This document shows positions 9,204 through 16,777 of a stretch of DNA of 44,683 nucleotides, piece by piece (position 1 is the stretch's first letter; every line of letters begins with the position of its first letter). The DNA is taken from NCBI GenBank assembly GCA_016793305.1, contig JAEUHU010000422.1, positions 1 through 44,683 on the forward strand. The letters are read 5' to 3'. This DNA comes from Planctomycetota bacterium. Lineage in GTDB: Bacteria; Planctomycetota; UBA1135; UBA2386. Under the pieces are notes generated by a model that was given only the letters and a program-made list of their open reading frames with translations, did not search any database and was not told the DNA's origin. Position numbers and translations under genes: made by a program.

Positions 9204-12200
9204 ATGACCTTCGCCCAGCCGTTCAAGGACTACGAGATCCTCGATCGTGTCGGAGCCGGCGCGATGGGGACGGTGTTCAAGGCGCGGCACAAGCGTCTGA
9301 ACCGCATCGTGGCGCTGAAGGTGCTGAAGCCATCGTTGGCGCGCGACACGCGCTACGTCGACCGGCTGCGCCGTGAGGCGCGCATCGTCGCCTCGCTGAA
9401 CCACCCGTACATCGTCACCGGTTACGACCTCGGCGAAGAAGGCGGTTACCACTACTTCGTGATGGAGTTCGTCGAGGGCAAGTCGCTGCGCGCCCTGCTC
9501 GTCGAGTGGGGCATGTTCGCCGAGGAATACGTGCGGCGCGTCGCCCGGCAGGTGGCGATGGCGCTCGACCATGCCTACCAGCGAGGGGTGATCCACCGCG
9601 ACATCAAGCCCGGCAACATCCTGATCGACGAAGCCGGCAACGTGAAGCTGACCGACATGGGCCTGGCCAAGGGGCCGGCCGACCTGACGCTGACGCGCGA
9701 TGGCGCCACGGTCGGCACGCCGATGTACATCGCGCCGGAGCAGGCGCGCAATCCGCACGACGTCGACGTGCGCAGCGACCTCTATTCGCTCGGGGCCACG
9801 CTCTACCACATGGCGACCGGCACGCCGCCGTTCCGTGGCGACACGATGGCCGAGTTGATCACCAACGTGCTGAGCCAGACGCCGCAGCCGCCGGACGAGG
9901 TGAATCCAGCCTTGTCCGAGGGCCTGTCGCTGGTGATCCGCAAGCTGTTGACGAAGGACCTGCGGGTCCGCTACCAGAACCCGCACGAACTGCTGGACGA
10001 CCTCGATCGCATCGACCGTGCCCAGCTGCCGGCGGTCGACGAGGCGAAGCTGCAGCCGCGGGGGAATTCGCCGCGCTGGTGGCTGCGCGTCGGCATGGCG
10101 CTGCTGGTCTGCGGGCTGCTGGGCGGGGCCTGGGTGCTCGGTGCGCAGATGCGCGAGACCGAGGCGGCCGTGCCGAGCGCCGAAGAGTTCCTGGCGCGTC
10201 TGGACTCCGACCTCGCCGCCCTCGGTTCGCCGGGTGCACGTGTGGTGCACCTGCGCGGCATCGTCGACGTACCGCCCAACACCGGGCTCGCCCTCGAGCA
10301 GCGCCGGCGCGCGGCGGCCGCCGAGCTGCAGGCCGCCGTCGGCGCGATCGTCGACGAACTGCTCGGAGAACGCTGGGCGGATCTCCGGGCCCGCCTGCGC
10401 GACGTCACCGCTTGGCCCGATCGCGAACGGGTCGAACGCGAGCTCGTACAGCCGGCGTTGCAACAGCGCGCCGGCGTGGTGCTCGGCCAGTTGCCGGCCA
10501 GTGCCCGGCCGGACCGGGTCGACGAACTCCTGACGGCGGTCGACCGCGAGATCGCCCAGCGCGACGCCGAGCTGATCGCCCGCTTCGACGCGTTCCTGGC
10601 CACCACGCTGCCCCAGCGTGTCGACGACCGGCGCCGGGTGCGCGACTACGCCGCGGCCGAGCGTCTGTGGCGGGACGCGTTGACGACGTTCTGTGACGGC
10701 GTGCGCGTGCCCTTGGCCGAGCGACTGTCCGGTCCGGTGCAGCAGTCGCTGCGCAGCAAGGCTCTCGACGCGTGGCAGGCCGCCCAACCCGAGCTCGACG
10801 CCGACGAGAACCGGCTGCGCAGCGCCCTGTCGGCCGAGGTGGCCACCGTCTGCGCCGGATTGCGTGAGCGCATGCAGGGCGGCGTGCCACCGGAGTCGGT
10901 CGAGGAAGCCCTGGTGCGCTTCCGGGCCGACCTGGCCCAGGTCTGGCCGGCGTCGCACCGGTTCCGGGTCGGCCGCGATCCTTGGCCTGAGGTCGAACGG
11001 CAACTCGGCGAGTTGCAGCAGGACGTGCAGCTGGCCACCTTGCAGCGGGACGAACAGCGCTTCGAGCGCCGCTGCGACCTCGCCTGGCGCACCTGGTGCC
11101 ATGGTCGGGCGACCGACGCACTGGCCCTGCTGACCGACGATCTCGCCGTGCTGCCGCGACAAGCCGAGCGCCTTGGTGGGCACCGTTCGGCGCTGCAGGC
11201 GGTCGCCGCGGTCGAGGCCACGGTGCTGCAGGCGATCGCTCGCAGCCAGCAGCCGACGATCGGCTTCCGGCGGGGTGGCAGCAGCGATCCGCTCGAACTG
11301 CGTGTGCGCTCCGAAGGCGGCGAACTGCACCTTTCGGGCAACCTGCTCGGCGAAGAGCCGCGCCCCATGGCGCTCTCCAGTCTGCGCCTCGGCGAACTGG
11401 TGGCGAGGCTGCAGCGCGACCGGGACCCGCTGCATGGCCTGCCCGACGAGGTCCGGCATCTCGGCATCGCGGTGGCTCGCCTGCTCGCCGACGACCTCGC
11501 CGGGGTCGGCGACCTGTTGCAGTCGATTCCGCCCGCGCAGCGTGCCTTCGTCGCCGACGAAGTCTGGACGCGGGTGCTGCGCGTGCGTGAGGAACGCCCC
11601 GAGGTGGTGGTCGACCGCTCCGCCCTGCTGGCGAACCTGCGCGAAGCGCGCCTCGCGGCGAGCAAGAGTCTCGAGATCACGGCACTCGAGAGTGCGTTGC
11701 TCGCCTGCGTCGAACGGCTCGCCCCGGCGTCCCGCAGTCCGGCCGAGGATGCGGAGCTGCGCGAAGCGGAGGCGCTGCGGCGCCTGCTGCGACGGCGCCG
11801 CGACCTGCTCGCCGAGCTGAAGCGCACCGCACCCGACGAAGCCGTGGTCGACCTGCGGGTGCAGGGCACCGAGCTGTCGGCGGAGGTGGACTTCGGACCG
11901 GCGGCGTTGTACCGCGACGCCGCGGGTTGGCTGCTGCGCGCCGAAGCGGTGCAGTTCGTCGGTGCGAGCCGACCGTGGAACGAGCTCGCGCTGCAGCGCC
12001 TGCAGTGTTCGCCGGGCTTCGGTGTGGAGGTCGCGCGGACCCGCGTGGTGATCGACCTGGTGTTGCCGCCGGCCACCGTCGGGCGCCGGTTCTACTTGTT
12101 CGAACACCGTGGCGTGGGCGTGCTGCTGTTCCTCGGCGCGGACGACGGCGTGCACCTCGAGCTGGTCGAAGGCGACGTGCGCAAGGAGGAACACGTGCAG

Positions 12201-12458
12201 CGCACGTTCCAGCGCGCCATCGCCGATGCACTCGGGCCACGGCGGGCCCTGATGGTCCCGGGGGCTGTGCACCGCCTCGTGATCGATGTGGTCGCGTCGA
12301 CCAGTCGAGATCGGGGCAGCGTGAAGGCCAGCTTCGAAGGGCTCGAGATCGGCAGCCCCGGCGTGGTGCTCGATCCGGTGCGTGCGCCAGCCCTGACGAT
12401 CCATCCGCAGCAGGAGATCGAGGTGCGCCGCGTGCGGCTGTCGGCGAGCGGGCTCTGA
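9204..12458 (+). CDS. Membrane Ser/Thr protein kinase with large extracytoplasmic region
   Basis: 1084 residues. The N-terminal kinase domain (about 10-270) has the glycine loop VGAGAMGTV, catalytic Lys39 (VALKVLK), HRDIKPGN (His131-Asp133), DMG instead of DFG at 151-153, and GTPMYIAPEQ. One membrane span lies at about 292-313. The remaining ~770 residues should be outside the cytoplasm: a long Arg/Glu/Leu-rich helical region, then a C-terminal beta-rich part of about 230 residues that looks like a jelly-roll (concanavalin-like), by impression only. Start ATG 9204 is 4 nt after the activator stop. It probably senses an envelope signal and phosphorylates cytoplasmic targets, possibly the FHA activator. 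A perfect 16-bp hairpin covers its stop codon. Confidence 0.93.
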   Translation: MTFAQPFKDYEILDRVGAGAMGTVFKARHKRLNRIVALKVLKPSLARDTRYVDRLRREARIVASLNHPYIVTGYDLGEEGGYHYFVMEFVEGKSLRALLVEWGMFAEEYVRRVARQVAMALDHAYQRGVIHRDIKPGNILIDEAGNVKLTDMGLAKGPADLTLTRDGATVGTPMYIAPEQARNPHDVDVRSDLYSLGATLYHMATGTPPFRGDTMAELITNVLSQTPQPPDEVNPALSEGLSLVIRKLLTKDLRVRYQNPHELLDDLDRIDRAQLPAVDEAKLQPRGNSPRWWLRVGMALLVCGLLGGAWVLGAQMRETEAAVPSAEEFLARLDSDLAALGSPGARVVHLRGIVDVPPNTGLALEQRRRAAAAELQAAVGAIVDELLGERWADLRARLRDVTAWPDRERVERELVQPALQQRAGVVLGQLPASARPDRVDELLTAVDREIAQRDAELIARFDAFLATTLPQRVDDRRRVRDYAAAERLWRDALTTFCDGVRVPLAERLSGPVQQSLRSKALDAWQAAQPELDADENRLRSALSAEVATVCAGLRERMQGGVPPESVEEALVRFRADLAQVWPASHRFRVGRDPWPEVERQLGELQQDVQLATLQRDEQRFERRCDLAWRTWCHGRATDALALLTDDLAVLPRQAERLGGHRSALQAVAAVEATVLQAIARSQQPTIGFRRGGSSDPLELRVRSEGGELHLSGNLLGEEPRPMALSSLRLGELVARLQRDRDPLHGLPDEVRHLGIAVARLLADDLAGVGDLLQSIPPAQRAFVADEVWTRVLRVREERPEVVVDRSALLANLREARLAASKSLEITALESALLACVERLAPASRSPAEDAELREAEALRRLLRRRRDLLAELKRTAPDEAVVDLRVQGTELSAEVDFGPAALYRDAAGWLLRAEAVQFVGASRPWNELALQRLQCSPGFGVEVARTRVVIDLVLPPATVGRRFYLFEHRGVGVLLFLGADDGVHLELVEGDVRKEEHVQRTFQRAIADALGPRRALMVPGAVHRLVIDVVASTSRDRGSVKASFEGLEIGSPGVVLDPVRAPALTIHPQQEIEVRRVRLSASGL

Positions 12459-12489
12459 GCCGGGTCGCCCACAGGGCGACCCGGCTCAG
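12455..12489 (+). terminator. Perfect 16-bp hairpin overlapping the kinase stop codon
   Basis: 12455-12470 (CTGAGCCGGGTCGCCC) and 12474-12489 (GGGCGACCCGGCTCAG) are exact inverted repeats with a 3-nt loop. The TGA stop of the kinase is inside the left arm. It lies between two convergent genes and could stop transcription from both sides, though no T-run follows. A related copy is at 22922-22956. Confidence 0.6.
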
Positions 12490-12511
12490 GGCCTGACAGG
12501 AGCCGCGACGC
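12455..12511. repeat. Dispersed palindromic element, copy A
   Basis: Hairpin arms at 12455-12489, then an 11-nt spacer after a shared G, then GCCGCGACGCG at 12502-12512. Compared with copy B (22922-22978) the right arm plus next base matches at 16 consecutive positions, the spacer is the same length, and the GCCGCGACGCG block is identical. In both copies the left arm holds the TGA stop of the gene in front. Confidence 0.6.
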
Positions 12512-12584
12512 GGGGCCCGTCCACCGCGAGTTCGACACGATCGGCCCCGCTGCGTCGTCTCCCGGCACCCGGATCGCTGGCTGC

Positions 12585-13658
12585 TCAGCGGATCGGGCTG
12601 GCGAACGCGGGGGCGGTCGCTTCGACCTGCCACGCGTGGTTCGGCGTCAGGGACGGCTCCGGGAGCGTCGCGACGGCCGTGTGTTCCCTGGCCAGCAGCT
12701 CGCTGGCGCGCGCCGAGGCCTGTTGACGGCCCTGGCGGTGCAGGGCACCGAGCAGCGAATAGTCGCGCGACGGATCGCGAGCGCCACGCTGGGCCCGATG
12801 CAGCAAGCCGGCGGCGCGGGCAGGATCGCCGGCTTCGAGGCGTGCGACCGCGGCGCTCCGGTTCGCTTCCGCATCACCCTGGGCGTCGAGTGCCGCGAGG
12901 CGTGCGCCGATCGTCGATCGTGCGGCCGGGTCCTGGCAGCGCGCCACCGCGTGCCAGTAGCTGGCTCGCGCCCGCGCATCGTCGCCACTGGTCGCGGCGT
13001 GGTCTCCGACCTGCAGCAGCAGGCTCGGCGCAGCCCCGCCGAGCGCCACGGCGCGGCGACGCAGCTGGGCGGCGGCTTCGTCGTCGCCGGCGACCTGGGC
13101 CTGCTCGGCGCGCTGCCGCAAGGTCGCGGCGACGTGGCGGGCGAGGTTCGGCTCGTCGAGGCCAGGCAGGGCCGCGTCCGGCTCGAGGGCGAGCTGCAGT
13201 GCATCGTTCAGCGGCCGACGCAGCGATGTCGGCAGGCGCCCGGCGACCAGGGTCGAATCTCCGTCAGGCTGCACACGCAGGTCGAGGGCCGCGGCCGAGG
13301 CTCGCGCGTCGCCGCCGTGGGAACCTCGAGGCGCGACGGTGATCCGTGGCTCGCTCCCCTGTGCGCAGAGGCGCACGCTGCCACACGGCTGCCAGTCGAC
13401 GCCGTCGCGGTGGTAGGTGATCCGGAAGCCACCGCCGACGAGTGGTTCGGCGATCGCACCGCCGGGCCCGTGCGGCTGGTCGCAGCCGGTCGCCCGTTGC
13501 ACGGCGCCGGCGACGATCGCCGCCGTCGTGTCGACCGGCAGATCGAGCCGCCACGAGAAGTGGTCGAAGTCCGCCGGCGGATGGCTCGCGCAGCCGGCGG
13601 CCAGCACCATGGCGGTGGCCAGCACGAGTGCACGAGCAGGGAACGAGCGAAGAAGCAC
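12585..13658 (-). CDS. Predicted lipoprotein with TPR-like helical C-terminus
   Basis: A 357-residue exported lipoprotein. The signal peptide has a lipobox (VLAAGC, Cys23) followed by SHPP. The first ~150 residues are beta-rich (GGFRITYHRDGVDW, SEPRITVAPRG). The second half is Ala-rich helical with paired-helix units (DDEAAAQLRRRAVALGG, DDARARASYWHAVARCQD, DPARAAGLLHRAQRG) that look like degenerate TPR or Sel1 repeats. Start is GTG 13658. No family is recognised. It converges on the kinase gene and may share an upstream promoter with acpS, 130 nt away. A 6-bp hairpin (13710-13724) lies between them. Confidence 0.8.
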   Translation of the reverse strand: MLLRSFPARALVLATAMVLAAGCASHPPADFDHFSWRLDLPVDTTAAIVAGAVQRATGCDQPHGPGGAIAEPLVGGGFRITYHRDGVDWQPCGSVRLCAQGSEPRITVAPRGSHGGDARASAAALDLRVQPDGDSTLVAGRLPTSLRRPLNDALQLALEPDAALPGLDEPNLARHVAATLRQRAEQAQVAGDDEAAAQLRRRAVALGGAAPSLLLQVGDHAATSGDDARARASYWHAVARCQDPAARSTIGARLAALDAQGDAEANRSAAVARLEAGDPARAAGLLHRAQRGARDPSRDYSLLGALHRQGRQQASARASELLAREHTAVATLPEPSLTPNHAWQVEATAPAFASPIR

Positions 13659-13788
13659 GTTCCGTCTTCGTCAAGCGTGGCGCAGCGCTGGTGCAGAGGC
13701 CCTGCCGACGTCTCGCGGCGAGACCGGGCCGGCGGGCTGGCGCCGTGCCAGCGAGACCTCGGTGGGGCAGCGAGTTGGCCCTGCCGAG

Positions 13789-14184
13789 TCAGGCGCTCGG
13801 CGACTCCGTGCGTTCGGCGACCACGAACGCGGTCGCCAGCGCTTCGGTGTGCGTGAGGCCGAGGTGCCAGCGGTCGATGCCGAGTGCCGTGGCGCGTTCC
13901 GCCGCAGCACCGTGCAACTGCAGCGAGACCGCTCCCGACGCAGCCCGCACCACTTCGACCTGCGCGAACCCGAGGCCCGCGGTCCACCCGGTGCCGAGGC
14001 ACTTCAACACCGCTTCCTTGGCCGCGAACCGGGCGGCCAGCGCTTCGGCAGGATGCGCCCTCGACCGGCAGTAGGCCGCTTCGTTCGGTGTGCACAGCCG
14101 CGCGTAGGTGCGCTCGGGGGCTCGCGCGAGCAGGCCCGAGAACCGGGCCACTGGCGCCATGTCGACCCCGATCGCGACGATCAC
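13789..14184 (-). CDS. acpS: Holo-[acyl-carrier-protein] synthase
   Basis: Transfers 4'-phosphopantetheine from CoA to a serine of acyl carrier protein, activating fatty acid synthesis. The 131-residue protein has the N-terminal IGVDMAPVARF (Mg-binding Asp8) and the central helix RFAAKEAVLKCLGTG (Glu57), then a C-terminal strand LGLTHTEALATAFVVAE where most AcpS have LSLSH. Length is typical (about 120-140). The GTG start at 14184 overlaps the stop of the JAMM gene as GTGA, so the two are translationally coupled. Confidence 0.92.
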   Translation of the reverse strand: MIVAIGVDMAPVARFSGLLARAPERTYARLCTPNEAAYCRSRAHPAEALAARFAAKEAVLKCLGTGWTAGLGFAQVEVVRAASGAVSLQLHGAAAERATALGIDRWHLGLTHTEALATAFVVAERTESPSA

Positions 14185-14687
14185 GCGGGCTCCCGCACGG
14201 GGATGGCGGTCGCCGCGGTGGCGACCTCGATCGGCAGCTCGTACCAGTCGGTGCCGTCGCCGCGGAACGCGCGCAGCCATGCGTCCTGGGCCGGGTTCGC
14301 CGCGAGGCCGATCACCAACTGCAGGCAGTGCGGCCACAGCTGTCGCCGATCGCGCGCCGACAACGTCGCGCGGCCGACCGGGTGGCTGTGCACGAAGCCG
14401 AGCCAGCGGCGACCTTGGTCGCGCAGTGCCGCTTCGGCGGCGGCGAACGCGGTTGCCTCGACTTCGAAGCGATCGAGCGCCCGCGTGGCGTTGGCGATCG
14501 GCCGCACGTGGTCGACGACCAGCGCGCCACGACCCGCCGTTCCGTCCCCGCGATTCGTCGGTCCGGCCACGCGAGTTGTTGGTCCGGCCAGCAGGGCCAC
14601 GAACTCCCGAGGCCCGGCCTCCACCGCCAGTCGGAGCAGCCGGTGCGGGAGTTCGGACGACAGCGACACGCGCGGCTCGTGCAGCAT
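14181..14687 (-). CDS. JAMM/MPN+ (Mov34) zinc metalloprotease
   Basis: A 168-residue single-domain protein with a complete JAMM site: Glu28 in GPREFVALLAG, then HSHPVGRATLSARD with His100, His102, Ser110 and Asp113 in the order H-x-H-x7-S-x2-D. Bacterial JAMM enzymes cut after the Gly-Gly of ubiquitin-like sulfur carriers: for example, Mec releases cysteine from CysO in mycobacteria. No carrier or E1 enzyme is adjacent. It overlaps acpS by 4 nt and diverges from a Cys/Met PLP enzyme. A MoaD-MoaE fusion with an internal Gly-Gly lies 22 kb away and is a plausible substrate (inference). The ATG start at 14687 has a TAnnnT box only 7 nt upstream, suggesting a leaderless message. Confidence 0.88.
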   Translation of the reverse strand: MLHEPRVSLSSELPHRLLRLAVEAGPREFVALLAGPTTRVAGPTNRGDGTAGRGALVVDHVRPIANATRALDRFEVEATAFAAAEAALRDQGRRWLGFVHSHPVGRATLSARDRRQLWPHCLQLVIGLAANPAQDAWLRAFRGDGTDWYELPIEVATAATAIPVREPA

Positions 14688-14694
14688 GTCGGCG

Positions 14695-14700
14695 AGCCTA
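14695..14700 (-). promoter_or_regulatory. Candidate -10 box of a leaderless JAMM-acpS transcript
   Basis: TAGGCT on the minus strand, with 7 nt (CGCCGAC) to the ATG at 14687. At the normal -10 to +1 distance transcription would begin on or next to the ATG. Confidence 0.4.
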
Positions 14701-14784
14701 GGGCATGTGCGGGCTGGTTGGGAGGTGTCGTCGCCAGGGGATCGTCAGCTCGCTCGGACTGCCGGCAACGGCCATGATGGCTGC

Positions 14785-15951
14785 ATGCGCGAACCCCTGT
14801 ACGGCACGCCACGCCGCCACCACGCTCCGCTCGGCCCACTCGCCCCGGTACTGGTGCGCAGCACCACCGCCGGCCAGCCCGACGCCGAGGCGCTGCGCCG
14901 GCTCGGTGCGGCCGAGCAGTCGGGCGAGTTCTACCAACGGCTCGGACATCACAACGGCCGCGCGGTCGAGAGCCTCTGTGCCGAGCTCGAAGGTGCCGAT
15001 GGAGCCGTGGCGTTCGCCAGCGGCATGGCCGCGATGAGTGCGGCGATGTCGGCGCACTTGAAGACCGGCGACCGGGTGTTGCTCGCCGAGCAGATCTACG
15101 GCGGCACGTCGGCGTTCGCGCTGCACGACCTGGTGCGCTTCGGGGTGCGCGTCGACCGCTTCTCGTCGATCGATCCCGACGGGCTCGTGCACGCGCTGCG
15201 CGAACCGGCCCGGTTGGTCGTGTTCGAGTCGCCGGTCAATCCGACGCTGCGGGTCGTCGACGTGCGTCGAGCCGCAGCGGCGGCCCACGCGGCCGGGGCG
15301 CTGGTGGTGTTCGACGGAACGTTCGCGCCGCCGCCGATCCAGCGCGCCTTGGCACTCGGCGCCGACCTGGTCGTGCACTCGGCGACCAAGTACTTCGGCG
15401 GGCACTCCGACGTGCTGGCCGGCGTGGTCGCCGGTCGCCACGAACTGCTCGAGCCGATCGAAGCGTTCCGGCGGCGCACCGGCGCCGTGCTGGCGCCCGA
15501 CGTCGCCTGGCTGATCCAGCGTTCGTGGCCGACGCTGGCGCTGCGGCTCGGTGCCCAGCAGCAGGCCGCGCTGGCGCTCGCCGAGGCGCTGCAGGAGGAC
15601 GTGCGGGTCGGGCGGCTCGCCGCCGTGCACCATCCATGGTTGCCGACGCATCCCGACCACGCGCTGGCGAAGGCCCAGATGACCGGTGGCGGCACCGTGG
15701 TCGCGTTCGAGGTGCCAGGTGGGCTCGCCAGCGCTCGCGCGATGTTCGACCGGCTGCAGCACATCGCCAGGGCGCCGAGCCTCGGCGGGGTCGAGTCGCT
15801 GGCGACGCTGCCGGCGTTCACCACGCACGCCAGCCTGACGCCGGCCCAGCGAAGGCAGGCCGGCATCCCGGACGGGCTCGTGCGGGTGTCGGTGGGGCTC
15901 GAAGGGGTCGAGGTGTTGCTGGCCGATCTGCGGCAGGCGCTCGCTGGTTGA
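14785..15951 (+). CDS. Cys/Met metabolism PLP-dependent enzyme
   Basis: 388 residues, fold type I PLP enzyme of the cystathionine gamma-synthase, gamma-lyase and O-acylhomoserine sulfhydrylase superfamily. Motifs: YQRLGHHNGRAVESLCAELEG near the N-terminus, the cofactor-stacking YGG (EQIYGGTSA), VVFESPVNPTLRVVD, the PLP lysine in HSATKYFGGHSD (Lys202) and, near the C-terminus, SLGGVESLATLPAFTTHA. This last segment is the family signature just before the C-terminal domain. The exact reaction cannot be assigned from sequence. Start ATG 14785. It diverges from the JAMM gene with a 97-nt gap and is followed by OmpH after 82 nt. Confidence 0.9.
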   Translation: MREPLYGTPRRHHAPLGPLAPVLVRSTTAGQPDAEALRRLGAAEQSGEFYQRLGHHNGRAVESLCAELEGADGAVAFASGMAAMSAAMSAHLKTGDRVLLAEQIYGGTSAFALHDLVRFGVRVDRFSSIDPDGLVHALREPARLVVFESPVNPTLRVVDVRRAAAAAHAAGALVVFDGTFAPPPIQRALALGADLVVHSATKYFGGHSDVLAGVVAGRHELLEPIEAFRRRTGAVLAPDVAWLIQRSWPTLALRLGAQQQAALALAEALQEDVRVGRLAAVHHPWLPTHPDHALAKAQMTGGGTVVAFEVPGGLASARAMFDRLQHIARAPSLGGVESLATLPAFTTHASLTPAQRRQAGIPDGLVRVSVGLEGVEVLLADLRQALAG

Positions 15952-15995
15952 TCGTCTGGGGCCCGAGTGTCGCATGGCCTTTCGGTGGGGCGGCG

Positions 15996-16005
15996 GCTAC
16001 CGTGC
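15996..16005 (+). promoter_or_regulatory. Candidate -10 region for ompH-lpxC/fabZ (GCTANNGTGC motif)
   Basis: GCTACCGTGC ends 28 nt before the ompH start. An exact match to the motif found in front of several genes in this window. Confidence 0.5.
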
Positions 16006-16033
16006 CCCCTCGCGTTCGCAACGCGATCGAGTC

Positions 16034-16774
16034 ATGCGCACCAAGACCCCGAGCTTCCTCGCCGTGGCCTGTCTGGCCGTCGTCAGCCCGTTCCTCACCG
16101 CCCAGGAGGGGATGCCGGTCAAGCCGCCCGCCGTCGACGCCGCGGCACCGAAGGCCCAGGCGAACGCGCCGCTGGTCGGCATCGTCGACCTCGCCAAGGC
16201 GATCGAGCAGTACCCGAAGTGGATCGAGCTGCAGGCGAAGCTCGACACGCTCGAGGGCCAGGTCCGGGAGCGCATGAAGCAGATGGACACCCGTGTCGAC
16301 GACCTGCGCAACGCGGTGCAGATCACCAGTCCGGAATCCGACGAACGCAAGCGGGCGCAGTTCGAGCTGGAGTTGGCCCAGCAGGAGCGGCAATTCGTCG
16401 CCAAGTCGATGTACGAGAAGGTCGACCTCGAGCAGCAGCGGGCCCTGTTGGCCGTCTACGAGGACCTCGAGAAGGCGGTGCCGGCGGTCGCCAAGGCGCG
16501 CGGCGTCAGCGTCGTGCTGCGCGTGCTGCAATCGCCGAAGCTGCCCGCCGACGTGCCGCCGCAGAGCCCGCGCGGCGTCGGGATCCGGCTGCGCGCCCAC
16601 GAGGGCCGGCAGGTCTGGTACGCCGACGCAGAGCTCGACCTGACGCCGGACCTGATCAAATACTTGATGGTGCCGCGCGAGGCGAAGCCGGCGGATGGCT
16701 CCTCCGCGAACGGCGCCCCGGCCGGCAGCGGCAAACCGGCCCCGGCGGGTGGTTCGAAGGAGGGGGGCAACTAG
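16034..16774 (+). CDS. OmpH/Skp-family periplasmic chaperone
   Basis: A 246-residue exported protein. A signal peptide (MRTKTPSFLAVACLAVV...FLTAQ) is followed by a short Pro/Ala linker, then the OmpH pattern VGIVDLAKAIEQYPKW, a long coiled coil (about 55-145) and a C-terminal strand DLTPDLIKYL typical of Skp (family ending D-I-T..V...L). Skp holds unfolded outer-membrane proteins in the periplasm. A low-complexity tail rich in Gly, Ala and Pro is added at the end. It lies directly in front of lpxC/fabZ (3 nt), echoing the skp-lpxD-fabZ-lpxA order of other Gram-negatives. The start was chosen at ATG 16034 because the longer frame disrupts the signal peptide. Confidence 0.85.
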   Translation: MRTKTPSFLAVACLAVVSPFLTAQEGMPVKPPAVDAAAPKAQANAPLVGIVDLAKAIEQYPKWIELQAKLDTLEGQVRERMKQMDTRVDDLRNAVQITSPESDERKRAQFELELAQQERQFVAKSMYEKVDLEQQRALLAVYEDLEKAVPAVAKARGVSVVLRVLQSPKLPADVPPQSPRGVGIRLRAHEGRQVWYADAELDLTPDLIKYLMVPREAKPADGSSANGAPAGSGKPAPAGGSKEGGN

Positions 16775-16777
16775 TCC

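Noticed and set aside
8898..12404. Very long open frame (1168 codons) on the minus strand opposite the Ser/Thr kinase
   Set aside because: A by-product of very high GC and codon bias; its translation is low-complexity His/Arg/Gln-rich with no domains, while the plus strand holds clear kinase motifs.
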